A DNA stretch of 64,000 nt from JANNNF01 sp040385825 (GTDB taxonomy: Bacteria; Pseudomonadota; Alphaproteobacteria; Rhodobacterales; Rhodobacteraceae). A model generated the notes under the pieces. That model made no database searches. It saw only the letters and a list, made by a program, of their open reading frames with translations, and was not told the origin of the DNA. Below, piece by piece: positions 18,635-26,945 of this stretch (position 1 is its first letter; the number at the start of each line of letters is the position of its first letter). The stretch covers positions 42,043-106,042 of the forward strand of contig JAZKGQ010000023.1 in assembly GCA_040385825.1 (NCBI GenBank), written 5' to 3'. Made by a program: the position numbers and the translations under genes.

Positions 18635-19402
18635 ATGAAGAAGCTCTTTCCGGGATGCAAGATCATCACAGGTCGCGGCGAAGGATCGCTGACCTGCTTT
18701 GTGTCCCGCAATACCAGAAAACTCTATGCCCTGACGGCAGCGCATTGTGTCAACGGCATGGGCGACATGGTCTTTTTTGGCGAGAACACGAACCGCAAGT
18801 TTCTGGGTTCCGTCGTGCAATTGACGGATGGCGAGGAGGCGAGTTGGGACGCGGCCCTGATCGAGGTGGCCGACTCGGTTGCGCGGCGCATGGCCGCGCG
18901 AAACTTCGAGGCGGTGGTCAAGGGCTTCAGCACGTCACTCCGCCGTGCGCTGGACCCAGCCGATGTGCATGGCGCGGACAGGACGATTCAGGCCTATCAC
19001 GCGGGGCACAAATCCGAGTTGCTGGGCGGTACAGACTATGGCGCCTATCCCGGTCTGGTTGATCTGGGGGCGACTGCCGGTGCCCACAGGATCGAACGGC
19101 CCAGGTTGACGCTGACCAACCGCATGACTCGCCGGGGCGATTCAGGCGGGCCGATCTTTACCGCACACAGCGATCTGGTGGGATTCGTGTCGATCGGTCT
19201 GCGCGGCGGCGATGACCATAATTCAGCCAGCGACACCCGCATCATTCTGGCACAGACGGTTCTGGAATATTTCGGCGCAACGCTGGCAACCCTGATGAAT
19301 GAGGCCACCTGGCGTCCGGCGGCGCTGCCAGAGCCGGATGAAGACGAAGACCCGTTTGCCAACCCGTTCGCCAATGCAAGATGGGTCAACAGCGGCCTTT
19401 GA
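18635..19402 (+). CDS. Trypsin-like serine protease without signal peptide
   Basis: 255 residues with an intact chymotrypsin-fold triad: LTAAHCVN (His), SWDAALIEV (Asp) and RRGDSGGPIF (Ser). The N terminus MKKLFPGCKIITGRGEG is not a signal peptide, because the protease domain begins almost at once; this is unusual for the family. The C-terminal tail is acidic and repeats DPFANPFAN. ATG 18635 follows a strong GAGGGAGGA; an upstream ATG at 18575 lacks such a site. A consensus TTGACA lies at 18575-18580, but its -10 partner is weak. Substrate unknown. Confidence 0.8.
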   Translation: MKKLFPGCKIITGRGEGSLTCFVSRNTRKLYALTAAHCVNGMGDMVFFGENTNRKFLGSVVQLTDGEEASWDAALIEVADSVARRMAARNFEAVVKGFSTSLRRALDPADVHGADRTIQAYHAGHKSELLGGTDYGAYPGLVDLGATAGAHRIERPRLTLTNRMTRRGDSGGPIFTAHSDLVGFVSIGLRGGDDHNSASDTRIILAQTVLEYFGATLATLMNEATWRPAALPEPDEDEDPFANPFANARWVNSGL

Positions 19403-19442
19403 AGCGAGGCCATGGTTTTTTGCGCTGTTGCACCCTGGGGCG

Positions 19443-21506
19443 CTATCGCCACAGATGCGCGCGGCTGGCAAACAGGCCCTGCAATTTTGACAAGACCCGG
19501 TTGGCGGGGCCAGGCGCGGGCCATGGGCCATGGGTCAGGCGGTGCAGGGCGACCTCGGGCGGGCAGGGGCGTTTGCTGACCGGGTCGTAATAGCGCGGAT
19601 AGGCGATCAGGGCGGCATGGGCCAGGGTGGCAAGGTCGATCCGGGTCAGGCTGCCATCTGGGCGGCGCAGGCGGCGGGCGGGGACCGGCCCCAGATCGCG
19701 GGTCAGGCCCCATCCGGCATAGAACGGCGCGCCAAGCGTGGTGACGGCAAGGCCGCGCAGCAGGGCCTCGAACCCCAGAAGCGAGGTCATGGTCCAGACC
19801 TCATTCACCTGCGCCAGCAGGGTGGCGGCGTCGGTGTTCGGCACGGCAATCACGCCGGCGGGCAGGGTCGCAATCGCGCCGGGGCGCAGGCCTGCCTCGA
19901 CATCGGGGTGCGGTTTGTACAGGATCACCGCCCCCGGATTGGCGTCCATCGCAGCCTGCAACAGGCCCGGATTGCTGCGCACCGCCCCGCCGCCCTTCAG
20001 GATTGATGCGTCATCCTCGACCTGCCCCGGCACGAGGATGCGGCGACCGGGGGGCAGGGCGGGCAGGGCGGCGGACCCGACGTTGTATTTGGTCACGCCA
20101 GATGCGGTCAGCGCCGCGATCAATCGTTCGGCGCGGCTGTGGCCGCCGGGGGGCAGCGGCCCCATGATCATCGCCTCCAGCCGCGAGGGGCGAGTGGGGT
20201 CATAGTAGATGCCCAGATCGTCGGTCACGAGGCTGAGCGGCGGGATCAGCGCCGCGCCCAGCCCGCGCGACCGCAGAAAGCCATCCTCGACCCGCAGGAT
20301 GGGGGTGTCGGCGGCAAACCCCGCTGGTTCCTTGCCCGCCCAGATCAGCAGCGGCCGACCTTTTTGGGCGGCGACCACGGCCGCCTTGGCCGGATCGTTC
20401 TGAAAGATCAACGGTTTATGCGCCCCGAACACGGCTTGCAGCCGCCCGCGTTTCCATAGGCGCATGGCGGTGGCGACATGGCCGTGGCGGTCCTGACGCC
20501 AGGCGCGGACCTCGGCCTCCAGCTGGTCCACCACATCCTCGAACCGGCACATCCGGTCGCGGCAGGGGTCGTACCACAAGGGCGCCTCGATCATCGCGGC
20601 GGCGAAAAGCTGGGCGCGGGTCAGGCTGCGGCGGCGGGCCTGCAGGCTGTGCGCGGTGGGATTGCGGTCGTCGGACAGCCCCCACCCGGCATAGAACGGC
20701 GTGCCGAAGAGATGCGGGCGGTGGCCGGCAAGAATGGCCTCGAACCCCAGTTGCGAACTGACCGCATAGACCGCAACCGCCCCCGCCAGCAGCACATGCG
20801 GCGAGATGTCGGCCGGGGCAAAGCTGACCCTGTCGTTCAGATCGCCGTCATCATAGTGGCCGGGGCGCAGGCCAAGCGCGGTTTCGGGGTGGGTCTTGAT
20901 CACCACGCGGGCGCGCGGGTTTTCTTCCTGCGCAAGGATCAGCATTTCGCGGAAACTGCGTTCGGTCGCCCCCGAGGCCGCAACCGACGCATCATTCCGG
21001 GTCTGGTCGATCACCAGCACATAGCCCGCCGCTGGCGCGGGGATAGCGGGGTCGTGCATGTTGTATTTTGACAAGTGCAGCGCCGAAAGCCGGGCCATTC
21101 CATCGCGGGCGCGGGCCAGAAGGTTTGAATCGTCCAAGGGGTGACTGGCCAGCATCTGTTCCAGCGCCGACGGCGCGCGTCCGTCGAAATGCACGCCGAC
21201 CGGGTCCAGCAGCAGGCCGAGGCTTTTGTCCCCCATCCGCCCCGGCCGCAGCGAGCGCAAAAACGCATCCTCGACCCGGACCACGGGGGCCGCATGGCGC
21301 GCGGCCATCGCCTCACCCCGAGCGGCAACCGGGCTTTGGCCCCAGACCAGAACGCCATCGCCGGGACGGGGGCGTCCAAGCGCCAGTTCGTGCCCGGCAA
21401 GCGACAGGATGCGCTGCAAATGGCGGTCGCGCAGAAAGGACAGGTTCAAATGAACCAGCCGCCGGGGCGGCCCGGCGGCTGGTTCGGGATCGTCGCGGGG
21501 CGGCAA
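19443..21506 (-). CDS. kpsC: Capsule polysaccharide Kdo transferase KpsC
   Basis: 687 residues made of two similar halves. Paired motifs: RVEDAFLRS / RVEDGFLRS, LSKYNMHD / VTKYNVGS, VVIKTHPE / ILYKPHPD, SSQLGFEAILAG / TSLLGFEALLRG, TPFYAGWGL / APFYAGWGL. KpsC proteins carry two Kdo transferase modules that build the poly-Kdo linker on the lipid anchor of ABC-exported capsules, working with KpsS at the inner face of the membrane. Last gene of the minus-strand capsule operon. The start is near the stop of the export protein gene (3-base gap). Confidence 0.92.
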   Translation of the reverse strand: MPPRDDPEPAAGPPRRLVHLNLSFLRDRHLQRILSLAGHELALGRPRPGDGVLVWGQSPVAARGEAMAARHAAPVVRVEDAFLRSLRPGRMGDKSLGLLLDPVGVHFDGRAPSALEQMLASHPLDDSNLLARARDGMARLSALHLSKYNMHDPAIPAPAAGYVLVIDQTRNDASVAASGATERSFREMLILAQEENPRARVVIKTHPETALGLRPGHYDDGDLNDRVSFAPADISPHVLLAGAVAVYAVSSQLGFEAILAGHRPHLFGTPFYAGWGLSDDRNPTAHSLQARRRSLTRAQLFAAAMIEAPLWYDPCRDRMCRFEDVVDQLEAEVRAWRQDRHGHVATAMRLWKRGRLQAVFGAHKPLIFQNDPAKAAVVAAQKGRPLLIWAGKEPAGFAADTPILRVEDGFLRSRGLGAALIPPLSLVTDDLGIYYDPTRPSRLEAMIMGPLPPGGHSRAERLIAALTASGVTKYNVGSAALPALPPGRRILVPGQVEDDASILKGGGAVRSNPGLLQAAMDANPGAVILYKPHPDVEAGLRPGAIATLPAGVIAVPNTDAATLLAQVNEVWTMTSLLGFEALLRGLAVTTLGAPFYAGWGLTRDLGPVPARRLRRPDGSLTRIDLATLAHAALIAYPRYYDPVSKRPCPPEVALHRLTHGPWPAPGPANRVLSKLQGLFASRAHLWR

Positions 21507-21509
21507 GGG

Positions 21510-22649
21510 TCAGCCGCCGCCAGCAGTCGATGCGAGCGAATCCGCAGCCCCGGCGGTGCCGGTGATGGCCGACAAGGTCTTGTTCCACTGCACGAAAGGC
21601 GCTTCGGTGACATAGATCGTGTCGCCATCGCGGATCAGGAAATCGCGGGCCTCGAACATGCCGGTGGGTTGGGTCAGGTCCAGCACATAGACAAAGCGCT
21701 GATCGCCCTGCAGATCCTTGCGGCCCAGCACGTTGTTGGCAATCTCTGCCGGTTCGTTGCGGAACACGAACACGCCGGTCGGATCGGCGGTGGCCGAGGA
21801 CAGGCCGCCGACGGTGGCAATCGCCTCGATCGCTGACAGGGTTTCAGATTCAAACGGCACCAGACTTTGCCCGCCGGTGGCCCCAAGGGCCACGAATTTG
21901 CGGGTGTCCTGTTCCACCACGATCTTGTCGCCCGGACGCAGCGCAATATCCAGACCCGGATCTTCATACAGATCCTTGACCCAGATCCGGCCCGTTTGCG
22001 CGCCGCGTGTCACGCGGACCAGCGCGATGCTCGGCTCGATGGTCAGACCGCCTGCGCGGGCCAGCATGGTGCTGAGCGTGCGGGTCGGGCGTTCGATCGG
22101 ATAGACGCCCTGCGCCCCGATGGTGCCTGCCACCGAAACGGTCGCCCCGTCGCCCGCCAGCCGCTGAACAGTGACCTGCGGATCGGGGGTCTGGGCGTCC
22201 AGCTTGCGGGTGATCGCCTGACGCAGGCCGTCGGGAGTTTGCCCTGCTGCCTTGATGCGGCCGGCATAGGGCATGAAGATGAAGCCCTGACCGTCGACCT
22301 GAACCTCGTCCAGGATCGACACGCGCTGCCCGGTGTTGCCAAGCAGCGGATCGTCCACCACGTTTTCAAACACGGTGATCCCAAGGCTGTCGCCCGCCGA
22401 AATCGCATCCGACCCGACCAGCCCGGCAGACAGGAAGTTAGACCCGAAGCCGAAGGATTTGATCACAGATGTCGCCCGCGTGACCCGTGGGTTCACCGTC
22501 ACCACAAAGGCATCGCCCTGCTTCAACACCGACCCCGCGAAAATCTCGCGTTTGTTCGGCCCCGGCCTTGGCAGGCCACAAGACGCCACCATGGACAAGG
22601 CGGCAAGCAAGGTCAGGGCTTTCGCCCCGCCTGAAATATAGGTTCGCAC
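21510..22649 (-). CDS. Polysaccharide export lipoprotein (Wza/KpsD-like)
   Basis: 379 residues from a GTG at 22649 placed behind AAAAGGAG. The lipoprotein signal ALTLLAALSMVASC has a lipobox ending in Cys. A Poly_export domain (about 60-180: GDSLGITVFENVV, VDGQGFIFMPYAGRI) is followed by two SLBB-like domains (about 185-350). Such proteins form the outer-membrane channel for capsule export. The N terminus lies 89 bases inside the preceding frame only if a longer start is used; the GTG start avoids that. Partner KpsMT/KpsE genes are not in the window. Confidence 0.88.
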   Translation of the reverse strand: MRTYISGGAKALTLLAALSMVASCGLPRPGPNKREIFAGSVLKQGDAFVVTVNPRVTRATSVIKSFGFGSNFLSAGLVGSDAISAGDSLGITVFENVVDDPLLGNTGQRVSILDEVQVDGQGFIFMPYAGRIKAAGQTPDGLRQAITRKLDAQTPDPQVTVQRLAGDGATVSVAGTIGAQGVYPIERPTRTLSTMLARAGGLTIEPSIALVRVTRGAQTGRIWVKDLYEDPGLDIALRPGDKIVVEQDTRKFVALGATGGQSLVPFESETLSAIEAIATVGGLSSATADPTGVFVFRNEPAEIANNVLGRKDLQGDQRFVYVLDLTQPTGMFEARDFLIRDGDTIYVTEAPFVQWNKTLSAITGTAGAADSLASTAGGG

Positions 22650-22737
22650 TGCTCGGGCTCCTTTTCGGATTTGCCTCAAGTTTTGCCTGCAACCATAGGC
22701 AAAGGTGCAAGAAATTGGAAGTGCCGCTTTTGCGGTT

Positions 22738-24027
22738 TCAGGTGACCAGCCGCAACTGTTGCCGTGGTGCCGCTTTGCCCGATACCAGCGCATCATAGGG
22801 GTCTTCGGCCTGCAGCATCATGTCGACCACCTGACGCAGCAGTTCACGCCGCCCGCGAGAGGAGTAGAACCCACCCGCTATCTGACTGGTTTCCAACAGA
22901 TAATGCCGATAGTCACGGTAGGCGCGGGTGTCGGGCCGGGTGGCCCCGGCAAAGAACGCGTCCAGCGGTTGCGGGGATACAAATTCCGGTTTGGCATAGA
23001 CCGCCGCGCCAAAACATTTCAGCGGAAGGCCGCGCCACAGCACCTGCTGCCCGGCGGTGGAGTTCACCGTGACGGCCGAGCGCGCGTGGTTCAGCAATTG
23101 CGCGAGTTTGCCGCCCCGCACGAAATGCACGCGGTTCGTGACGCCGTGCAGCACCGCCAGCCTGCGGATTTCGCGCGCGACGGGCACGCGACCATCCTCC
23201 AGCGGGTGGGCCTTGAACACCAGATGGTGATGCGGGGCGGCGCCCTTGGCAAAACCTTCCATCACTACGGTCAGGAATTGCGCCATGGTGGTGAAAGGCG
23301 AATGGCGCTGAAAGCTGGCGTCATGTTCCAGTTGCAGGATCACCAGGTGATAGGGAAAACCGCCATGGGTGATGCGGAAGGTCGCAATCCGCCTCCCGAT
23401 GGCATGGAAGGGCAGCATCGCCAGGCGCTTGCAATACAGCCAGAATTCCTGCCCCACGGTCAGCGCCCGGTGCGGGCGGAAATTGCGGTAATCCCAGAAG
23501 CCGGTCAGCACGAACCAGTGGTAGAGCGCGCCCCAGAACATGTGCTGGCGCATGTCGCCCCACCGGGCCGGGGCATCGGGCAGGTCCATGTCGGCCTTCG
23601 CCAACGCCGCCTGCATGTCACCCACCGACAGGGTCATCAGCCGCGAATGACCGTTCGACCCACCGCGTTCATAGGTGACCCAGTAGGGGCGCAGATAGCC
23701 TTCCTCGAACACATGCACGGTGATGCCCCGCGTACGGGCCAGCGCCACGGCATGGGCGTGGATCGGCCGCGTGTCGCCATACAGCACCAGATCGGTGATG
23801 CCGTGGCCGTCAATCAGCGCAGCACAAGCCTGCGGCCAGTCGTCCAGCGTGCCCTTGTAGGGGATGTAGCTGGCATTTGACGGCCAGAACGCCCGGTCGC
23901 CCCGGTTGAAGCCCACCCGCCAGACCTGCGCGCCCGCCTTTTGCAGCATGCGGCCAAGCCTGTGGAAATAGGGGCCGTGCGGACCCTGCAAGAATAGAAA
24001 ATGCCGCTGTTGCCCCGTGATCCGCAT
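22738..24027 (-). CDS. kpsS: Capsule polysaccharide Kdo transferase KpsS
   Basis: 429 residues. HFLFLQGPHGPYFHRLGRML at the N terminus and FEEGYLRPYWVTYERGG are hallmarks of KpsS; VFKAHPLEDG and VNSTAGQQVLWRGLPLKCFG form the C-terminal Kdo-binding half. KpsS adds the first Kdo to the phosphatidylglycerol anchor; KpsC then extends it. First gene of the operon kpsS - export lipoprotein - kpsC; 88 bases separate it from the next start. Confidence 0.92.
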   Translation of the reverse strand: MRITGQQRHFLFLQGPHGPYFHRLGRMLQKAGAQVWRVGFNRGDRAFWPSNASYIPYKGTLDDWPQACAALIDGHGITDLVLYGDTRPIHAHAVALARTRGITVHVFEEGYLRPYWVTYERGGSNGHSRLMTLSVGDMQAALAKADMDLPDAPARWGDMRQHMFWGALYHWFVLTGFWDYRNFRPHRALTVGQEFWLYCKRLAMLPFHAIGRRIATFRITHGGFPYHLVILQLEHDASFQRHSPFTTMAQFLTVVMEGFAKGAAPHHHLVFKAHPLEDGRVPVAREIRRLAVLHGVTNRVHFVRGGKLAQLLNHARSAVTVNSTAGQQVLWRGLPLKCFGAAVYAKPEFVSPQPLDAFFAGATRPDTRAYRDYRHYLLETSQIAGGFYSSRGRRELLRQVVDMMLQAEDPYDALVSGKAAPRQQLRLVT

Positions 24028-24085
24028 GATCCGTCTTGTCTGCCTATCCTGCCCCAGAGTGAAGGGAGAAAGCTGCCTCTGTGTT

Positions 24086-24122
24086 AACGCCTAATCCGAA
24101 AGCGCGGCAAATTTTAGGCGTT
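24086..24122. promoter_or_regulatory. Inverted repeat between kpsS and ribE
   Basis: AACGCCTAA at 24086-24094 and TTAGGCGTT at 24114-24122 form a perfect 9-bp inverted repeat with a 19-base gap, 59-95 bases before kpsS and 78 bases before ribE. It could be an operator for the capsule operon or a leader hairpin. Function inferred from position only. Confidence 0.4.
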
Positions 24123-24199
24123 GGTTTGGCAGGACGGCCGGGGGCTTGCATGGGCGGGGGCGGGGGGCTACCTCTGAGGGGGAAATCAGGGGAAGTGCG

Positions 24200-24793
24200 A
24201 TGTTCACAGGGATAGTCACCGATATTGGCCGGGTGCTGGACGTGCAGCTTGACGGCGATCTGCGCGCCCGCATCGGCACCAGCTATGACGTGGCGGGCAT
24301 TGATATCGGCGCGTCGATTGCCTGCGATGGCGTCTGCCTGACGGTGGTGGCGCTGGCTCCGGGCAGCTTTGACGTGCAGATCAGCGCAGAAACCGTCAGC
24401 AAGACCAACATCGGCCGCAAGGGCTGGCCGGTGGGGCGGCGTCTGAACCTTGAACGTGCGCTGCGGGTGGGGGATGAACTGGGCGGGCATATCGTGTCAG
24501 GCCATGTCGATGGGGTGGCCGAGGTGGTGGCCGTGGTGCCCGACGGCGCGTCGGTGCGGGTGACGTTCCGCGCGCCGGAACCGCTGGCGCGGTTCATCGC
24601 CTCCAAGGGATCGGTGGCGCTGAACGGCACCTCGCTGACGGTGAACGAGGTTTCGGGCTGCGATTTCGGCATCAATTTCATTCCCCATACCCAAGGCGCA
24701 ACGACCTGGGGCGACGTGGCCCTTGGCGATGCGGTGAACCTGGAGATCGACACCATGGCGCGCTATGTGGCGCGGCTGCGCGAATGGGATTGA
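24200..24793 (+). CDS. ribE: Riboflavin synthase alpha subunit
   Basis: 197 residues with the duplicated lumazine-binding domain: MFTGIVTDIGRV opens the first, GHIVSGHVDGV the second. It dismutates two 6,7-dimethyl-8-ribityllumazine molecules to riboflavin. ATG 24200 is the family N terminus with GGGGAAG just upstream. The other riboflavin genes (ribB, ribH) are 8 kb away on the other strand. Overlaps the next gene by 10 bases. Confidence 0.95.
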   Translation: MFTGIVTDIGRVLDVQLDGDLRARIGTSYDVAGIDIGASIACDGVCLTVVALAPGSFDVQISAETVSKTNIGRKGWPVGRRLNLERALRVGDELGGHIVSGHVDGVAEVVAVVPDGASVRVTFRAPEPLARFIASKGSVALNGTSLTVNEVSGCDFGINFIPHTQGATTWGDVALGDAVNLEIDTMARYVARLREWD

Positions 24794-25335
24794 TCGGGCA
24801 CAACAGCGGGCTGTCGCTGGCGGGCGGGGCCAGTTGGCGGCGGCATTGCTGGACGGTGGCGCGGGCGCAGTTGTTGCCGACCCTGCCGATAGAGGTGGTG
24901 CGCCTGCGGGTGCGCCGGGCGCGGGAACTGGGGCTGGATTACAAGACCTATGCGTCGGTGCGGGCATCGACCGGGCATGACGTGGTGGCATTCCTGTTTT
25001 CCAGCAATGCCTTGCGGGTTTCGGTTCAGCTGCCCGTGATGCCGACGGAACGGGCGGAAAAGCTGGCCACGGTGCTGGCCGACCGGATCGGGCTGGCGGT
25101 GGCCCCCTTGCCCCCCTTGACCCTTGCGCAGACTGGCGTGCTGGACAGCGCCCATGCCGCGCCCTTTGCGCTGGCGAAGTTTGCCGATATCCGCATGGCC
25201 CTGCGCACCGCCTTGGGCAAGCTGCCCGGCGATCAGGTGCTGCTGGTGGGGGATATGGCGCTGGAACGCGACTGGTGTGCGGCGGGGCGGCTGGCGGGGT
25301 ATCTGCCCGCCGACCGCTTCTTTGCCGCGCAATAG
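24784..25335 (+). CDS. Conserved protein of unknown function downstream of ribE
   Basis: 183 residues I do not recognise. It has no signal peptide or membrane segment; the opening MGLIGHNSGLSLAGGASW and a central Leu/Arg-rich part (LPIEVVRLRVRRARELGLDYKT) are the most distinctive parts. The ATG lies inside the end of ribE, so translation is coupled. A role tied to riboflavin supply is possible from context only. Confidence 0.6.
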   Translation: MGLIGHNSGLSLAGGASWRRHCWTVARAQLLPTLPIEVVRLRVRRARELGLDYKTYASVRASTGHDVVAFLFSSNALRVSVQLPVMPTERAEKLATVLADRIGLAVAPLPPLTLAQTGVLDSAHAAPFALAKFADIRMALRTALGKLPGDQVLLVGDMALERDWCAAGRLAGYLPADRFFAAQ

Positions 25336-25337
25336 GA

Positions 25338-25366
25338 AACGGCGGCCCCGAAGGACCGCCGTCATC
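25338..25366. terminator. Bidirectional terminator between ribE operon and carD
   Basis: ACGGCGGCCC-CGAA-GGACCGCCGT is an almost perfect hairpin with a tetraloop (one mismatch), placed between convergent genes that end 47 bases apart. There is no long T-run, but position and stem strength support termination on both strands. Confidence 0.6.
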
Positions 25367-25382
25367 ATTCGATCAGATCAGA

Positions 25383-25892
25383 TCACGCAGCCCGGCCGAC
25401 CAGAACTTCGTCCACCTTCTTGGCGGCGCCAGCCTCATCCACGCCCGATACGGCGGCGACTTCGCGGGTCAGGCGTTCAAGTGCAGCTTCATACAACTGA
25501 CGTTCCGAATAGGACTGTTCGCGCTGATCATCGGTGCGGTGCAGGTCGCGCACCACCTCGGCGATCGACAGCAGATCGCCCGAGTTGATCTTCTGTTCAT
25601 ATTCCTGTGCGCGGCGCGACCACATCGCCCGCTTGACCTTGGCCTTGCCCTTCAGCGTATCCAGCGCCTTGGTCACCACATCGGGGGTCGACAGCGACCG
25701 CATCCCGATTTCGGTGGCCTTGTGGGTGGGAACCCGCAGCGTCATCTTGTCCTTCTCGAAGGTGATCACGAACAGCTCCAACGTGAAGCCTGCGATTTCC
25801 TGTTCTTCGATGGACATGATCTTGCCCACACCATGGGCCGGGTACACAACAAACTCGTTCGGGCGGAAATCAGGCTTCTTAGACTTGGTCAT
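25383..25892 (-). CDS. carD: CarD family transcriptional regulator
   Basis: 169 residues. The N-terminal RNA polymerase-interacting Tudor-like domain (FRPNEFVVYPAHGVGKI...) spans about 10-65; the helical DNA-binding part follows (KRAMWSRRAQEYEQKINSG...LTREVAAV). CarD binds the RNAP beta subunit and stabilises open complexes. In Rhodobacter sphaeroides it acts at many housekeeping promoters and is known to repress its own. A perfect palindrome lies 52-71 bases upstream of the start. Confidence 0.93.
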   Translation of the reverse strand: MTKSKKPDFRPNEFVVYPAHGVGKIMSIEEQEIAGFTLELFVITFEKDKMTLRVPTHKATEIGMRSLSTPDVVTKALDTLKGKAKVKRAMWSRRAQEYEQKINSGDLLSIAEVVRDLHRTDDQREQSYSERQLYEAALERLTREVAAVSGVDEAGAAKKVDEVLVGRAA

Positions 25893-26224
25893 TCAGTCGC
25901 TTCCTCGGGGTGTGAAGGCCATGTTCCGACGACGAACCATCGACCTGAACAGGATTGTTCAGGCGATGCAGTTGATTTGTCACAAGGAAATCCGTTTTGG
26001 GGCGAGCAGCACCAAAGCGGCTTCAGGCGTTCATGCTTGTTTGTAAAGGATGTATAACACAAAAAATGCCTGATTCCAACCGCAGCAATACTGCAAAAAT
26101 GGCGCGGCAGGCCTTGAAAACATTCAATATTCACCCGTTATGCCGCAAGGACATGACGAATATGCCGAATCGATGTGCGAATCGTCACCGTTTCTGACCG
26201 TTCGGCAGGCGCAGGCGAAAGACC
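25893..26224. other. AT-richer intergenic region upstream of carD
   Basis: About 330 bases between carD and fdxA, both on the minus strand, with clearly lower GC than the neighbours. It must hold the carD promoter and the fdxA 3' end. On the minus strand TTTTTTGTGTTATACATCC (around 26050-26075) is the most promoter-like stretch. Short open frames here are not convincing. Confidence 0.5.
25944..25963. promoter_or_regulatory. Palindrome upstream of carD
   Basis: CCTGAACA-GGAT-TGTTCAGG, a perfect 8+4+8 inverted repeat. Its place in the carD leader or promoter makes it a candidate operator or 5' UTR hairpin. It is not the alphaproteobacterial LexA box, which is a direct repeat GTTC-N7-GTTC. Confidence 0.5.
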
Positions 26225-26563
26225 CTAGCCGCCAAGCCCCGGAGTTTCCGAGAAATACTTCTCGCGCTTGCCGGTTTCGCCGTCGCGCGCCTCGGCATCA
26301 GGCAGCGGGTCTTTCCTGGTCACGATCACCGGCCACATTTCCGAATACTTGCGGTTGAAGGTCACCCATTCATCCATGTTCGGTTCGGTGTCGGGCCGGA
26401 TCGCATCGGCGGGGCATTCGGGTTCGCAGACGCCGCAGTCGATGCATTCGTCGGGGTGGATGACCAGCATGTTTTCGCCTTCGTAAAAGCAGTCCACCGG
26501 ACATACTTCGACGCAGTCGGTGTATTTGCAGGCGATGCAGTTGTCGATCACCACATAGGTCAT
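26225..26563 (-). CDS. fdxA: 7Fe (3Fe-4S/4Fe-4S) ferredoxin FdxA
   Basis: 112 residues. Cysteines at 9, 12, 17, 21 and 25 (CIACKYTDCVEVCPVDC) and at 40, 43, 46 and 50 (CIDCGVCEPECP) are the FdI-type pattern that holds one [3Fe-4S] and one [4Fe-4S] cluster. A long C-terminal extension after residue 55 is normal for this family. It acts as a low-potential electron carrier. ATG 26563 gives MTYVVIDNC, the standard N terminus; an upstream ATG adds six residues. Confidence 0.95.
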   Translation of the reverse strand: MTYVVIDNCIACKYTDCVEVCPVDCFYEGENMLVIHPDECIDCGVCEPECPADAIRPDTEPNMDEWVTFNRKYSEMWPVIVTRKDPLPDAEARDGETGKREKYFSETPGLGG

Positions 26564-26615
26564 GGGCTTTGGCCTTATCAAGCGTTGCGGGCTTTAGCTA
26601 ATTCAGTCTGCCGGA

Positions 26616-26942
26616 TCATTCAAGCGGGGTTGGTGGGTTTGGGGCGCGTGCGACAAGATCGACATACAGGCTCTGCGCTTCGGCAGCCGGGCCGCGGCGG
26701 TGGCCAAGCGCGGTGACACGGATCACCCGGATCGCCGCACCATGCGGGAAGGTCAGCGTATCGCCCACCCCCACCCCATGCCCCGGTTTGTGGCAATGCT
26801 GGCTGTTCAGCCGCAGATGGCCTTCCTCGATCAGGTCGGCGGCATCGGCGCGGGTCTTGAACAGACGTGCCTGCCAGAGCCATTTGTCGAGCCGGAGTTT
26901 CGGCTCGACATGAAGGTGTTTCGGACCGGATGGCCCCGGCAA
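26616..26942 (-). CDS. S4-domain RNA-binding protein (Hsp15-like)
   Basis: 108 residues. The S4 domain is at about 16-75: LRLDKWLWQARLFKTRADA...GHLRLN. Short S4 proteins of this kind resemble Hsp15, which binds stalled 50S subunits carrying peptidyl-tRNA. It begins 3 bases after the helicase stop, so the two RNA-related genes are likely co-transcribed. Confidence 0.88.
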   Translation of the reverse strand: MPGPSGPKHLHVEPKLRLDKWLWQARLFKTRADAADLIEEGHLRLNSQHCHKPGHGVGVGDTLTFPHGAAIRVIRVTALGHRRGPAAEAQSLYVDLVARAPNPPTPLE

Positions 26943-26945
26943 GCT

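Noticed and set aside
25944..25963. LexA/SOS box upstream of carD
   Set aside because: The alphaproteobacterial LexA site is a direct repeat GTTC-N7-GTTC; here the arms are inverted with a different spacing.
25997..26197. A 66-codon plus-strand frame in the carD leader
   Set aside because: Poor RBS, no recognisable sequence, and it lies across the probable carD promoter.
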